A stretch of DNA of 64,000 bases from Actinoplanes sp. L3-i22 (GCF_019704555.1 NZ_AP024745.1:6270501-6334500), one strand, 5' to 3'; positions 38,387 to 49,872 are shown, counted from the stretch's first letter. Numbers and translations: made by a program. Notes: generated from the letters alone by a model not told the origin.

Positions 38387-39708
38387 ACCGGGAGGAGCTG
38401 GCGGCCTGCCTGGCCGCGCTGGACCGGCTCGACGATCCGGAGCTGGACGCCGATGACCGGCTGGCCCTGGAACGGGCGGTGACCACGGCCGCGCGCAAGA
38501 TCAAGCAGCGAGCCAAGGCGCGCCGGTCGGCGGCGACCCGGGCCGCAGACCGGGTCCTGCTCGCCGCCGCGACCCGCTTCCACACCGAGATCCCCGCAAC
38601 GGATCCGGAGCAGTCCGATCCGGATCAGCCGCCGATCGGAACGCTGCGGCGCGGCCGGCTGTGCTACGTGTGCAAGGACGAGTACCGGACGGTGGACGCC
38701 GACTACCACCTGATGTGCCCGGCCTGCGCCGAGGAGAACCGGGCCTGGCGGCACGCGCGCACCGACCTCACCGGGCGCGGCGCGATCGTCACCGGCGGCC
38801 GGGTGAAGATCGGCTTCCAGGTGGCGTTGAAGCTGCTGCGCGACGGCGCGGACGTGGTGCTGACCACCCGCTTCCCGGCCGACGCGGCCCGGCGGCTGGC
38901 CGCGCTGCCGGACTTCGGCGACTGGTCCGGGCGGCTGCACGTCTACGGCCTGGACCTGCTCGACCTCGCCGCCGTGCACGAGTTCGTCGGCTTCGCCGGG
39001 CGGCACTTCACCAGCCTGGACCTCCTGGTCAACAATGCCGCGCAGACGCTGTACCGGCCGCCGGCGTACTTCCGTGAGCTGCTCGCCGGCGAGGTCGCGC
39101 CGCTGCGCGGGCCGGCGTCCCGGCTGGCGATCACCGGTCCGGTCACGGATCGCGCGCCGGTCCTCGCGGACGACTTCTTCCCGGCCGGGTTCGTCGACGA
39201 GACCGGTCAGCAGCTCGACCTGCGCCCGGTCAACTCGTGGACGCTGCGGGACGCCGACGTCACCCCGCACGAGTGGCTCTCCGCGCACGTCGTCAACGCG
39301 TTCGCCCCGTTCCTGCTCACCTCGCGGCTGCGGCCGCTGCTCACCGCCGGCCCGCCCCGGCACCGGCACGTCGTGCAGGTCTCCGCGATGGAGGGCAGCT
39401 TCTCCCGCGCGAACAAGACCGTCCGGCACCCGCACACCAACATGGCCAAGGCGTCGCTGAACATGCTGGTCCGCACGTCGGCGGCGGACTACGCCACGGA
39501 CGGCGTGCTGATGAACGCGGTGGACACCGGCTGGGTCACCGACGAGCGCCCGCACCCGAGCAAGCAGGACCAGCGGGCCGCCGGCTTCCGGCCGCCACTG
39601 GACGTCATCGACGGCGCGGCCCGCGTCTACCATCCGGTCGTGGCCGCCGAACGGGGCGAGCCGATCAGCGGAAGTTTCCTCAAGGATTATCGGAGCGTGC
39701 CCTGGTGA
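38377..39708 (+). CDS. Zinc-ribbon/SDR fusion with non-canonical active site
   Basis: A 443-residue fusion. A helical N-terminus leads to a zinc ribbon, C96-V-C-like CYVC with C99, then C114 and C117 in CPAC. A short-chain dehydrogenase domain follows, with IVTGGRVKIGFQVALKLL (139-146 nucleotide loop), LVNNAAQTL (NNAA 219-222) and the catalytic serine region VSAMEGSFSR (S336). At the YxxxK position it reads HTNMAK: the lysine (K358) stays, but Tyr is Thr354. About 70 extra residues lie between NNAA and the serine strand. It overlaps its upstream and downstream genes (10 bp and GTGA), so all three are translationally coupled. Confidence 0.75.
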   Translation: MDVNREELAACLAALDRLDDPELDADDRLALERAVTTAARKIKQRAKARRSAATRAADRVLLAAATRFHTEIPATDPEQSDPDQPPIGTLRRGRLCYVCKDEYRTVDADYHLMCPACAEENRAWRHARTDLTGRGAIVTGGRVKIGFQVALKLLRDGADVVLTTRFPADAARRLAALPDFGDWSGRLHVYGLDLLDLAAVHEFVGFAGRHFTSLDLLVNNAAQTLYRPPAYFRELLAGEVAPLRGPASRLAITGPVTDRAPVLADDFFPAGFVDETGQQLDLRPVNSWTLRDADVTPHEWLSAHVVNAFAPFLLTSRLRPLLTAGPPRHRHVVQVSAMEGSFSRANKTVRHPHTNMAKASLNMLVRTSAADYATDGVLMNAVDTGWVTDERPHPSKQDQRAAGFRPPLDVIDGAARVYHPVVAAERGEPISGSFLKDYRSVPW

Positions 39709-40970
39709 CCATGCCGATCCGTTGCCCGGCGATCCAGAACCCGGAGGCCGGCCTGGCCCCGGCGACCGATTTCGATCCGCTGGTCGCCTGGCTCACCGAC
39801 ACTCCCGCCGCCACTCCCGGCCCGCTTCCGGCTCCCGGTCCGCTGTCCGGCGCCGGGCCGTCGACGCTTCCGGCTCCCGGTCCGCTTTCCGGCGCCGGGC
39901 CGTCCGGGCTTTCCGAGGACCAGATTTCGCCGTACGGCGTTCCGCCCGCGCCCGCCGTCTTCCCGCGCGGCGCGATGCAGCCCGACGGCCGCCTGGACCT
40001 GTGCAAGCAGGGCATCGGCCCGGTCGAGGTGGGCCGGATCGCGGCCGCCGCGGCCGGTTCCCCGCACGTCCGGCACCTGCTGCTGGGCACGAACGCGCTG
40101 GGCAGCGAGGGCGTCCGGGCGGTCGCCGGGGCGCTGCGGCCCGGGCACGGCATCGAGACGCTCTACCTGGGCTGCAACCGGATCGGGCCGGACGGGGTGG
40201 CGATCCTCGCCGACCGGCTGGCCGGCGACGACACGGTGCGCGCGCTGTGGCTCAAGCGCAATCCGGTCGGTGACGAGGGCGTGGCGCGGCTCGCGGGCGC
40301 GCTGGGCGGGACCGCCAACCTCCGTACCCTCGATCTGGTCAACACCGGGATCACCGCGACCGGCCTGACGACCCTGACCGACGCCCTGGTCGCCGGGGGT
40401 CCGCGCCTGCAGCGGCTGTTCCTCGGCGGCAACGGCTTCGGGCCGGAGGTGGTGCCGGTGCTGGCCCGGCTGATCCACGAGGCCGGCGTCCGGGAGCTCT
40501 ACCTGGCGGTGAACCACCTCGGCGACGAGGGCGCCGCCGCACTGGCCTCGGTGGCCGCCGGCGTGCCGATGACTCTCGGACTCGGCGGCAACGGCCTGAC
40601 CGCGGCCGGCGCCGCCGCCCTGGCCCGGCACTGCGCCGCCTGGCAGGTCCTCGACCTGGCCCGGCCGCCGTCCCAGCAGGCCCTCGGCGGCAGCCCGAAC
40701 GAGCTGGGCGACGCGGGTGCGGCGGAGTTCGCGGCGGCCCTGCCCGGCGCCCGGCTGCGCCGCCTCGACCTGCGCCTGACCGGCATCCGCGGCCGCGGCG
40801 CCCGGCTCCTGGTGGACGCGATCGCTTCCGGTCATCCGACGCTGGAGTACCTGGGCATCAACGGCGGCGTCCCGCGCCGCCAGCGCCGCCGCGCCGGCGA
40901 CCTGCTGTCGGAGCGCACCCCGACCGCCCCGCACCCGGACATCCGCGCCATCGCCAGCATCTATCGCTGA
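39705..40970 (+). CDS. Leucine-rich-repeat protein (ribonuclease-inhibitor type)
   Basis: A 421-residue protein. After a Pro/Gly/Ala-rich stretch with a duplicated PAPGPLSGAGPS unit, residues 105-390 are leucine-rich repeats of the long RI type, about 28 residues each: HVRHLLLGTNALGSEGVRAVAGAL, IETLYLGCNRIGPDGVAILADRL, VRALWLKRNPVGDEGVARLAGAL, and so on. The C-terminus is basic (RRQRRRAGDLL). Such solenoids bind proteins. The GTG start overlaps the SDR stop; an ATG at 39711 is an alternative. It closes the three-gene operon. Confidence 0.8.
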   Translation: MTMPIRCPAIQNPEAGLAPATDFDPLVAWLTDTPAATPGPLPAPGPLSGAGPSTLPAPGPLSGAGPSGLSEDQISPYGVPPAPAVFPRGAMQPDGRLDLCKQGIGPVEVGRIAAAAAGSPHVRHLLLGTNALGSEGVRAVAGALRPGHGIETLYLGCNRIGPDGVAILADRLAGDDTVRALWLKRNPVGDEGVARLAGALGGTANLRTLDLVNTGITATGLTTLTDALVAGGPRLQRLFLGGNGFGPEVVPVLARLIHEAGVRELYLAVNHLGDEGAAALASVAAGVPMTLGLGGNGLTAAGAAALARHCAAWQVLDLARPPSQQALGGSPNELGDAGAAEFAAALPGARLRRLDLRLTGIRGRGARLLVDAIASGHPTLEYLGINGGVPRRQRRRAGDLLSERTPTAPHPDIRAIASIYR

Positions 40971-41124
40971 GGCCGCGGGCACAGTCATGGCCTGCGTCGT
41001 CGCGTACCTCGATCGGATCCCGTTCGCGCTCAGTGGCTGGAGCTGATGCCGCGCCGGGGCGGCGGCCAGTGGGGCTGACGCCGCACCGAGACGGCGGTCA
41101 CCGGATCTGGCGCCGGGGCGGCGG

Positions 41125-42384
41125 TCAGGCGGGTTCCAGGACGGCCCAGCCGGGGCCGGGGACGAACGTGCCGTTGTCGATGTCGTCGTGGGTCAGGACG
41201 GTGCGCAGCGGGCCCTCGTCCAGGGTGAAGTCATGGCCGTGGTCGGCCGCGTTGAGCAGGACGATCAGGCGGCGGTCGCCGTCCGTGGCCTCGTACGCGA
41301 ACTGCTTGTTGGCCACGTGCAACGGCCGGGTCACCGCCCGGTGCAGCCAGGAGTGCCGGCGCCGGAGCCCGATCAGCTGCTGGTGCAGCCGGTAGGTGGG
41401 CCGGCCCAGCTCGGACAGGCCGGCCGGGGTCGCCGGGAACGCCGGGCGGATCTCGTCGTCGCCGAACTCCCGGTCGTGCTTGACGCCGGTGAAGGCCTGC
41501 TCGTCGCCGGCGTAGATGCTGGGCACCCCGCCGACGGTGAACAGCAGGGTCAGGGCCAGGCCCAGGTGGCGCGGCTCGGTGAGCGCGCTGGCCAGGCGGG
41601 TCACGTCGTGGTTGCCGACGAACGTCAGCGGCGCGAAGTCCCGGGAGAACGTGTTGTGCCGGTCCAGCGCCCAGGCCAGCTCGAAGAAGTTCAGGTCGTT
41701 CAGGCCGCTCCAGACGGCCTTCCAGAGCTCGTACTGGGTGACCGAGTCGAGGCCGCCGTCGGTGACCCAGGCCGGGTAGTCGCCGTGGATCACCTCGCCG
41801 ACGAACCAGCCCTGGTCGATGCGGCCGGCCGTCTTCTTCCAGAACGGCAGGGGCACCGCGTACGCCGCGTCGAGGCGCCAGCCGTCCACCCCGAAGTCCA
41901 GCCAGTGCCGCAGCACGCCGGTCACGTAGTCGGCGACGGCCGGCTCGTCGTGGTTCAGCACGACCAGGGCCCGGTGCCCCTCGAAGACCTCGTAGTCGTC
42001 GCCGGCCCGGCGGAACCAGCTCGCGAACGCCGGGTCGCCGAACCGGGCGAACCCCCGGCCCACGTGGTTGAACACGCCGTCGAAGAGGACCCGGATGCCC
42101 CGCCGGTGGCACTCGTCGAGCAGCCAGCGCAGGTCGTCCTCGGTGCCCAGGCGCGGGTCGACCCGGTAGTGGTCGACGGTGTCGTACCCGTGGGTCTCGG
42201 AGGCGAAGATCGGGCCGAGCGCGAGCCCGTTGCAGCCGAGCTCCAGCAGGTACTCCAGCCAGGGTTCGAGGTCGCGCAGGCGCGGGACGGGCGGGGCGCC
42301 GGCCGGCAGCGCCGCACGCGGAGCGCCCAGGAACGTCAAGGGGTGGACGTGCCACCAGATCACGTGCTCGGACCAGCCGGTCAT
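41125..42384 (-). CDS. GH13 alpha-amylase-family enzyme
   Basis: A 419-residue TIM-barrel glycoside hydrolase. The GH13 regions are in order: VLFDGVFNHVG (region I, NH), GWRLDAAYAVP (region II, nucleophile Asp), WFVGEVIHGDYP (region III, acid/base Glu) and FVGNHDVTRLAS (region IV, transition-state Asp). A short C-terminal beta domain follows. There is no signal peptide, so it works inside the cell on maltodextrin or glycogen-derived substrates. MTGWSEHVIWWH at 42384 is taken as the start; an in-frame start 21 bp upstream exists. Confidence 0.9.
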   Translation of the reverse strand: MTGWSEHVIWWHVHPLTFLGAPRAALPAGAPPVPRLRDLEPWLEYLLELGCNGLALGPIFASETHGYDTVDHYRVDPRLGTEDDLRWLLDECHRRGIRVLFDGVFNHVGRGFARFGDPAFASWFRRAGDDYEVFEGHRALVVLNHDEPAVADYVTGVLRHWLDFGVDGWRLDAAYAVPLPFWKKTAGRIDQGWFVGEVIHGDYPAWVTDGGLDSVTQYELWKAVWSGLNDLNFFELAWALDRHNTFSRDFAPLTFVGNHDVTRLASALTEPRHLGLALTLLFTVGGVPSIYAGDEQAFTGVKHDREFGDDEIRPAFPATPAGLSELGRPTYRLHQQLIGLRRRHSWLHRAVTRPLHVANKQFAYEATDGDRRLIVLLNAADHGHDFTLDEGPLRTVLTHDDIDNGTFVPGPGWAVLEPA

Positions 42385-42642
42385 CGAAACCCCCGCCTCA
42401 GTCAACTACCCGGTCCTGACGGGCCGGGCTGATAGCTCTCTGCCACGCCGGCTGCGAGGTCAGGCAATGGACGGGCGGTTGACTGCGCCCCGGCCCGGAC
42501 GAATCCGGGCCGTCATGGCTGCGACATCAACGGTCCGCGATAGCCGTTCCCCGATCGCGCGGGTGCGTCGGGACCTCCGCCGTGCCGCGAAAAAACTAGC
42601 ACGCTTGTTCAGATCGGCGACACAGGCGGCCCGGGAGGGTGA

Positions 42643-43824
42643 TCAGCCCAGCTCGGCCAGCGGGACGGACGGGTCGGCGAGGCGGGCCGGGTCGACCGGC
42701 CGGTCGGCGGCGATCAGGGCCTGGATGTCGTCGGTGACGTCCCAGACGTTGAGGTTCATCCCGGCCACCACCCGGCCGCCGACGGTCCAGAACACGATCG
42801 CCTCGAGTTTGCCCAGGTCACCGCGGACGACCAGGTCGGCGCCGGGTTCGACGCGGCCGGCGAACTCCATGCCGAGGTCGTACTGGTCGGTGAAGAAGTA
42901 CGGCACCGCGGTCCACGGGGTGCCGCGGCCGAGCATGGACCGGGCCGCGGCCGGGCCGGAGTTGAGCGCGTTCGCCCAGTGCTCGACGCGGATCCGGCCG
43001 TAGCGCGGGTGGTCGACGTTGGCGACGTCACCGGCGGCGAAGACGTCCGGGTCGCTGGTGCGGTGGTAGGCGTCGACCAGCACGCCGTTGTCGACGGCCA
43101 GCCCGGCGCGCTCGGCCAGCTCGGCGTTCGGGACCGCGCCGATCGCCACCAGGACGTGGTCGGTGTCGACGACCGCGCCGCCGGCCAGCACGACCTGCTT
43201 CTCGCGCAGCTCCTGGACCCGGGCGCCGAAGCGGAAGTCGACGTCGTGGCCGCGGTGCAGCTCGCCGAAGAGGGCGCCGACGCGCTCGCCGAGCGGCTCG
43301 CGCAGCGGGACCTGGTCCGGGGTGATCACGGTGACCGCGACGCCGCGCTCACGGGCGGCCGCGGCCACTTCGAGGCCGATCCACCCCGAGCCGACGATCG
43401 TCAGATGCCGGGACGCCTCCAGCACCGCCGACAGGGCCGCGGAGTCGTCGTAGGTGCGCAGGTAGTGGCCGCCTTCGACGGGCAGGCGTCGGGGCCGGGC
43501 ACCGGTGGTCAGCAGCAATTTGTCGTACGAAATAATCTCTTGACTGGTTTTGAGGGTCTTGTCGGCGAGGGACAGCTCCTCGACCCGCTCGCCGAGCCGC
43601 AGCTCGATGTCCCGCCCGGAGTACCAGTCCGCGTCGTGCACGAACGGGCTGTCCAGCTCGGCGGTGCCCAGGAGCAGGCCCTTCGACAGCGGCGGCCGTT
43701 CGTAGGGGCGGCGCGGATCGTCGCCGATCAGCACCACGCGGCCGGGGAAACCCTCCGCGCGCAGGGTCTCGGCGGCCTTCGCCCCGGCCAGACTGGCGCC
43801 GACGATCACGTACGTCTCAGGCAT
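42643..43824 (-). CDS. FAD-dependent ferredoxin/rubredoxin reductase-like protein
   Basis: A 393-residue pyridine nucleotide-disulfide-type reductase. The FAD loop is YVIVGASLAGAKAAETLR, the NAD(P)H loop IVGSGWIGLEVAAAARERG, and the second FAD motif DVFAAGDVANVDH. The C-terminal WTVGGRVVAGMNLNVWDV fits the reductase C-terminal domain of ferredoxin reductases that feed cytochrome P450 or oxygenases. No redox-active CxxC is present, as expected. No ferredoxin or P450 gene is adjacent, so its partner is elsewhere. The ATG at 43824 follows AAAGGA at a rather long distance. Confidence 0.9.
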   Translation of the reverse strand: MPETYVIVGASLAGAKAAETLRAEGFPGRVVLIGDDPRRPYERPPLSKGLLLGTAELDSPFVHDADWYSGRDIELRLGERVEELSLADKTLKTSQEIISYDKLLLTTGARPRRLPVEGGHYLRTYDDSAALSAVLEASRHLTIVGSGWIGLEVAAAARERGVAVTVITPDQVPLREPLGERVGALFGELHRGHDVDFRFGARVQELREKQVVLAGGAVVDTDHVLVAIGAVPNAELAERAGLAVDNGVLVDAYHRTSDPDVFAAGDVANVDHPRYGRIRVEHWANALNSGPAAARSMLGRGTPWTAVPYFFTDQYDLGMEFAGRVEPGADLVVRGDLGKLEAIVFWTVGGRVVAGMNLNVWDVTDDIQALIAADRPVDPARLADPSVPLAELG

Positions 43825-43913
43825 GGTCTTGATGGTCCTTTCGCATCGACGACGGCTCACCCTCGATTCCCCCACGCGGACCCTGTGGTCGGCAAGGCGG
43901 CTATAACTGGATC

Positions 43914-44906
43914 ATGCAGACCGAACCGGTGATCGTGGACGTGGACGGGCGGGTCGGGCGGCTGACGCTGAACCGGCCGAAGGCGATCAACGCGCTCACC
44001 CCCGAGATGGTGGCGATCATGCGGCGGGCCCTCGCCGAGTGGGCGTCCGACGACCGGATCCGGACCGTGGTGATCAGCGGCAACGGCGAGCGCGGGCTGT
44101 GCGCCGGCGGGGACATCCGGGTGATCCACGCCGACGCGGTCTCCGGCGGCACCGCCTCGATCGACTTCTGGGCCGAGGAGTACCGGCTCAACGCGACCGT
44201 CGCGGCCTATCCCAAGACGATCGTCGCCGTGATGGACGGCCTGGTGATGGGCGGTGGCATCGGGATCTCCGCGCACGCGTCGGTCCGGGTGGTCACCGAG
44301 CGGTCCCGGCTCGCGATGCCCGAGGTCGGCATCGGCATGCACCCCGACGTGGGCGGGTCGTGGCTGCTCTCGCACGCGCCCGGCGAGCTCGGCACGCACC
44401 TGGCGCTCACCGGCTCGCCGGTCGGGGCGGCCGACGGGATCGCCGCCGGGCTGGCCGACCACTTCGTCCCGGCCGCGTTGCTGCCCCGGCTGATCGCGGA
44501 GCCGGAGGCGGTCGCCGAGCTGGCCACCACCCCGCTGCCGGGCGACTTCGCGGACGCCCGCGAGTGGATCGACGCCTGCTACGCCGGTGACTCGGCCGGC
44601 GCGATCGTCGCCCGGCTGGCCGCGCACCCCGCGCCCGGCGCCCAGGCCGCGGCCAAGGAGATCGCGACCCGCTCCCCCACCGCGCTGACCATCACGCTGC
44701 GGTCCCTGCGGACCGCCGCCCGGCTGCCGGATCTCGACGCGGCCCTGGCCCAGGAGCTGCGGCTGTCGGCGGCCATGCTGCGCCTGCCCGACCTGGCCGA
44801 GGGCATCCGCGCGCAGATCATCGACAAGGACCGCAACCCGCGCTGGCGCCCGGCCACCCTGGACGAGGTGTCACCGGCCCTGATCGACGACTGTTTCGCC
44901 GGGTGA
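43914..44906 (+). CDS. 3-hydroxyisobutyryl-CoA hydrolase-like crotonase
   Basis: A 330-residue crotonase-fold protein. NERGLCAGGD-like text appears as GERGLCAGGDIRVIH, with DFWAEEYRLNATVAAYPK and DGLVMGGGIGIS after it and AMPEVGIGMHPDVGGSWLLS later. These match 3-hydroxyisobutyryl-CoA hydrolases of valine breakdown better than enoyl-CoA hydratases; the glutamate of PEVGIG and the aspartate in PDVGGS are in the expected places. The start is an ATG. It is divergent from the FAD reductase gene. No other valine catabolic gene lies nearby. Confidence 0.85.
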   Translation: MQTEPVIVDVDGRVGRLTLNRPKAINALTPEMVAIMRRALAEWASDDRIRTVVISGNGERGLCAGGDIRVIHADAVSGGTASIDFWAEEYRLNATVAAYPKTIVAVMDGLVMGGGIGISAHASVRVVTERSRLAMPEVGIGMHPDVGGSWLLSHAPGELGTHLALTGSPVGAADGIAAGLADHFVPAALLPRLIAEPEAVAELATTPLPGDFADAREWIDACYAGDSAGAIVARLAAHPAPGAQAAAKEIATRSPTALTITLRSLRTAARLPDLDAALAQELRLSAAMLRLPDLAEGIRAQIIDKDRNPRWRPATLDEVSPALIDDCFAG

Positions 44907-44985
44907 CGGCGGACCGCCGGGGCGGCACCGCAACGGCAACCGGACGTGACCGGGTTGCTCTCCGGCGGCCCCGATCCTCGTCTGC

Positions 44986-46485
44986 ATGGCCACTCCCAAG
45001 CAGGCTCGCCGCGCTGCCGCCCTGACCGTCGCGACCGCCGCCGCCGTCACGCTCGCCTCCGCCCCCGCGGTGGCGGTCACGCGGGCCGCGGGTGCGCACC
45101 CCTCCGCTCCGGTCGTCTCGGTCCGGGCCGACAAACCGTCCACCAAGGTGCCGACCGGCAGCGCGGTCCTCCCGGGGTTCGGCTCGACGGCCGGCGGGAC
45201 GACCGTCACGATCACCGGCAGCGGGTTCTCCACGATCGACATCAGCGACCCGGCCGCGGTGAAGTTCGGGGACGTCAACGCGGCGTCGTACGTGGTGATC
45301 TCGGACGCCAAGCTGACCGCGGTCACACCGGCCGGCGACGGCGGCAACGTCTACGTGAAGATCACCAACGTGAACGGGACCAGCACCGGGAAGCTCACCT
45401 TCGCCTACCGCACGCCGCTGACCGCCGAGTTCGAGTCGCTGGTCGGGGCGAAACCGGCCGGTGGGACCGTGCTGGCGGTGACGGTCTCCGGCGGCACGGT
45501 CGGGACCAGCACGAAGGAGTTCGCCGCCGAGAAGGTCACCGCGCGGGTCGGCGAGACCAACACCACCGTGGGCTGGGTCGACCCGACCCACGTCAAGGTG
45601 CTCCTGCCGGCCTCCATGAAGATCGTCCCGCAGACGATCACCCTGATCCACGACGGCGTGATCGGCCCGGTCTCCGAGTCGACGGTCCGGTACGCGCCGG
45701 CCGTCACCTCGATCGCCCCGGCGAAGGTGTCCACCGCCGGCGGCGAGACCGTCACGATCACCGGCGCGGGCTTCTCCGACGAGGTCACCGGGGTCACCAT
45801 CGGGGGCGTGGCGGCGACCAGCTTCGCGGTGAAGTCGGCCACCCAGATCACCGCGGTGGTCCCGGCCGGCGAGAACGGCACCGTCCCGGTGGTGGTCACG
45901 TCGGCCGGCGGGACCGGCACGATCCCGCTGACCTACCGGGCGCCGCTGGGCATCGAGATCCCGGACGGCACGGCCGCCCGCGCGAACGGCGGCACGGTCC
46001 TGCTCACCGTCACCGGCGCGACCATCGGCGCCACGGCGGCGGCGTTCGCCAACGAGAAGATCACCGCCACGGTCGGCAGCGCCAAGATCTCGCCGGCCTG
46101 GGTCGACGCGACCCACGTCCGGGTGGCGATGCCGGCCTCGTCGGCGGCCGCGGGCACTGTCACGCTGCTGCACGACGGTGTCGCCGGCGCCCCGGCCGCG
46201 GTCGACTACGTGCCCGTGGTGGCCAGCCTGTCCGGCAACGCCGACAAGCTCGCCGGCGGCGCGAAGGTGATCGTGAAGATCGCCGGGGGCGAGCCGACCA
46301 GCGCCAAGGACTTCAAGTTCGGCGGGGTCGCGGCGACCTGCTCGTCGCAGGGCGCGGGCGCCTACGCCTGCATCGTCCCGGCGGCGGAGCAGGCCGGGCC
46401 GACCTGGGTGACGTTCACCGCGAGCAGCGGCACGGCCAGCCGGTTCACCCCGCAGGCGACGTTCAACTACACCGACCTGGACTGA
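44986..46485 (+). CDS. Secreted multi-IPT/TIG-domain protein
   Basis: A 499-residue exported protein. A signal peptide (AALTVATAAAVTLASAPAVAV) is followed by alternating IPT/TIG domains and related beta domains: GSTAGGTTVTITGSGFSTIDI, APAKVSTAGGETVTITGAGFSDEV, and several TVLAVTVSGGTVGTSTKEFAAEKVTARVG-type units that recur as TVLLTVTGATIGATAAAFANEKITATVG. There is no anchor or catalytic motif. It is probably a surface or extracellular binding protein, like the IPT protein at 23850. Its 3' end overlaps the padR gene by 19 bp in convergence. Confidence 0.8.
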   Translation: MATPKQARRAAALTVATAAAVTLASAPAVAVTRAAGAHPSAPVVSVRADKPSTKVPTGSAVLPGFGSTAGGTTVTITGSGFSTIDISDPAAVKFGDVNAASYVVISDAKLTAVTPAGDGGNVYVKITNVNGTSTGKLTFAYRTPLTAEFESLVGAKPAGGTVLAVTVSGGTVGTSTKEFAAEKVTARVGETNTTVGWVDPTHVKVLLPASMKIVPQTITLIHDGVIGPVSESTVRYAPAVTSIAPAKVSTAGGETVTITGAGFSDEVTGVTIGGVAATSFAVKSATQITAVVPAGENGTVPVVVTSAGGTGTIPLTYRAPLGIEIPDGTAARANGGTVLLTVTGATIGATAAAFANEKITATVGSAKISPAWVDATHVRVAMPASSAAAGTVTLLHDGVAGAPAAVDYVPVVASLSGNADKLAGGAKVIVKIAGGEPTSAKDFKFGGVAATCSSQGAGAYACIVPAAEQAGPTWVTFTASSGTASRFTPQATFNYTDLD

Positions 46486-47021
46486 AGCACGTGCAGCGCC
46501 AGCTCGCCCCAGGAGATGTTCTCCCGCTCGAAACTGATGCCCCGCTGGAGCGTCAGGTACGGCCCGATCCGGTTCCCGGTGGCGAGGAACTCCTCGTGAC
46601 CGCGGCTGCCCAGGATCTCGGCGAGCTGGCGCTCGTACGCCTCCAGGCGTTGTTCACTCTGTTTGATCCGGGTCTCGATCGAGGACCGGACGGCGGCGCT
46701 GTCGGCCCAGGCCAGCGCCTCCACCTGGACCAGCAGCTCGTCGCGGACCGTGGTCGGCCGCGGCTCCCGCCGGGTGAACTCGTGCAGCGCGGCTCTTCCG
46801 GTGCCGGTGACCGTGAAGAGCCGCTTGTCCGGGCGTTTGTCCTGCTTGACCACGCGGGCCGAGAGCAGGCCCTCGGCCTCCATCTTGTCCAGCTCGCGGT
46901 AGAGCTGCTGCGGCGTCGCGGTCCAGAAGTTGGCGACCGAGACCCGGAACCGCTTGGCCAGGTCGTAACCCGACGACTCCCGGTCGATCAGCGCCGCCAG
47001 CAGGGCATTTCTCAGGGCCAC
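46467..47021 (-). CDS. PadR-family transcriptional regulator
   Basis: A 184-residue PadR regulator. The N-terminal winged helix reads NALLAALIDRESSGYDLAKRFRVSVANFW, then QQLYRELDKMEAEGLLSARVV. The C-terminal domain is a long coiled-coil (ETRIKQSEQRLEAYERQLAEIL) used for dimerisation. It is the last gene of the fadH-crotonase-padR operon, overlapping the crotonase gene by 10 bp. A 22-bp inverted repeat in front of fadH is its likely operator, giving negative autoregulation. Confidence 0.9.
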   Translation of the reverse strand: MALRNALLAALIDRESSGYDLAKRFRVSVANFWTATPQQLYRELDKMEAEGLLSARVVKQDKRPDKRLFTVTGTGRAALHEFTRREPRPTTVRDELLVQVEALAWADSAAVRSSIETRIKQSEQRLEAYERQLAEILGSRGHEEFLATGNRIGPYLTLQRGISFERENISWGELALHVLQSRSV

Positions 47022-47824
47022 AGACGAATCCTACGGGCCCGCTCGCGGAACGCCGGAGTCTCCTTCTTGAGCACCGCGCGACGCAGGATGCCGGTGTTCG
47101 GCAGCCGCAGCAACCGCAGCTGCTCCCGGCGTTCGCGCCCGAACGTGCGCCGGGCACTGCCGGTCAGCGCCCCGTCGATCAGGCGTTTCGCCGCGGCCAG
47201 GGCGTCCGGCGACTTCGGCAGCAGGCTCTCGGCGAACGCCGTCGCGGCCTTGACCGGCTCGTCGTGCAGCTCGGTGACCAGGCCGAGCTGATGCGCCCGC
47301 GCGCCGTCGAACTGCTCGGCGGTCATCGTGAGGCGCTTGGCGACGTCCGGGCCGACCGCCTCGGTGAGGCTGCGCACGCCGGTCATGTCCGGGATGATGC
47401 CCCACTTGCCTTCGAGGACCGACCACTTCGAGTCCGCGGTGGCGAAGCGGAAGTCGGCGGCGAGCGCGATCTGGATCCCGCCGCCGTAGCAGTGCCCCCG
47501 CACCGCGGCGATCACCGGGACCGGCAGCCGCCGCCAGGCCCAGCAGGCCTCCTGGAACGTGTTGGTGCCGCGCCACGGCGCCGGGACGAACGCTTTGGCG
47601 ACCCGGCCCGGCGTCTTCATCGTGCCGGCGATGTCCAGCCCGGCGCAGAACGACGGGCCCTCGCCGGCGATCACCACGGCCCGCAGGGTGCGGTCCTTCT
47701 TCAGGTCGCGGGCCACGCGGATCAGCTCGTCCAGCGTGTCCAGCGTCAGGGCGTTGAGCTTGTCGGGGCGGTCGAGCCGGACCTGAGCGATGCCGTTGTC
47801 GACGGTCAGCGACAGATATTTCAT
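47012..47824 (-). CDS. Enoyl-CoA hydratase/isomerase-family protein
   Basis: A 270-residue crotonase. IAQVRLDRPDKLNALTLDTL opens the fold, GEGPSFCAGLDIAGTM is the first oxyanion element, and AAVRGHCYGGGIQIALAADFRFAT is the second. The later KWGIIPDMTGVRSL has Pro-Asp where hydratases often carry the second catalytic acid, so isomerase or other activity is possible. It lies 15 bp after fadH and overlaps padR, which supports a role in oxidation of unsaturated fatty acids. Confidence 0.85.
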   Translation of the reverse strand: MKYLSLTVDNGIAQVRLDRPDKLNALTLDTLDELIRVARDLKKDRTLRAVVIAGEGPSFCAGLDIAGTMKTPGRVAKAFVPAPWRGTNTFQEACWAWRRLPVPVIAAVRGHCYGGGIQIALAADFRFATADSKWSVLEGKWGIIPDMTGVRSLTEAVGPDVAKRLTMTAEQFDGARAHQLGLVTELHDEPVKAATAFAESLLPKSPDALAAAKRLIDGALTGSARRTFGRERREQLRLLRLPNTGILRRAVLKKETPAFRERARRIRLWP

Positions 47825-47839
47825 TTTTTGTCTCCGAAA

Positions 47840-49861
<2,022 letters not shown>

Positions 49862-49872
49862 AAAGGAAGTGA

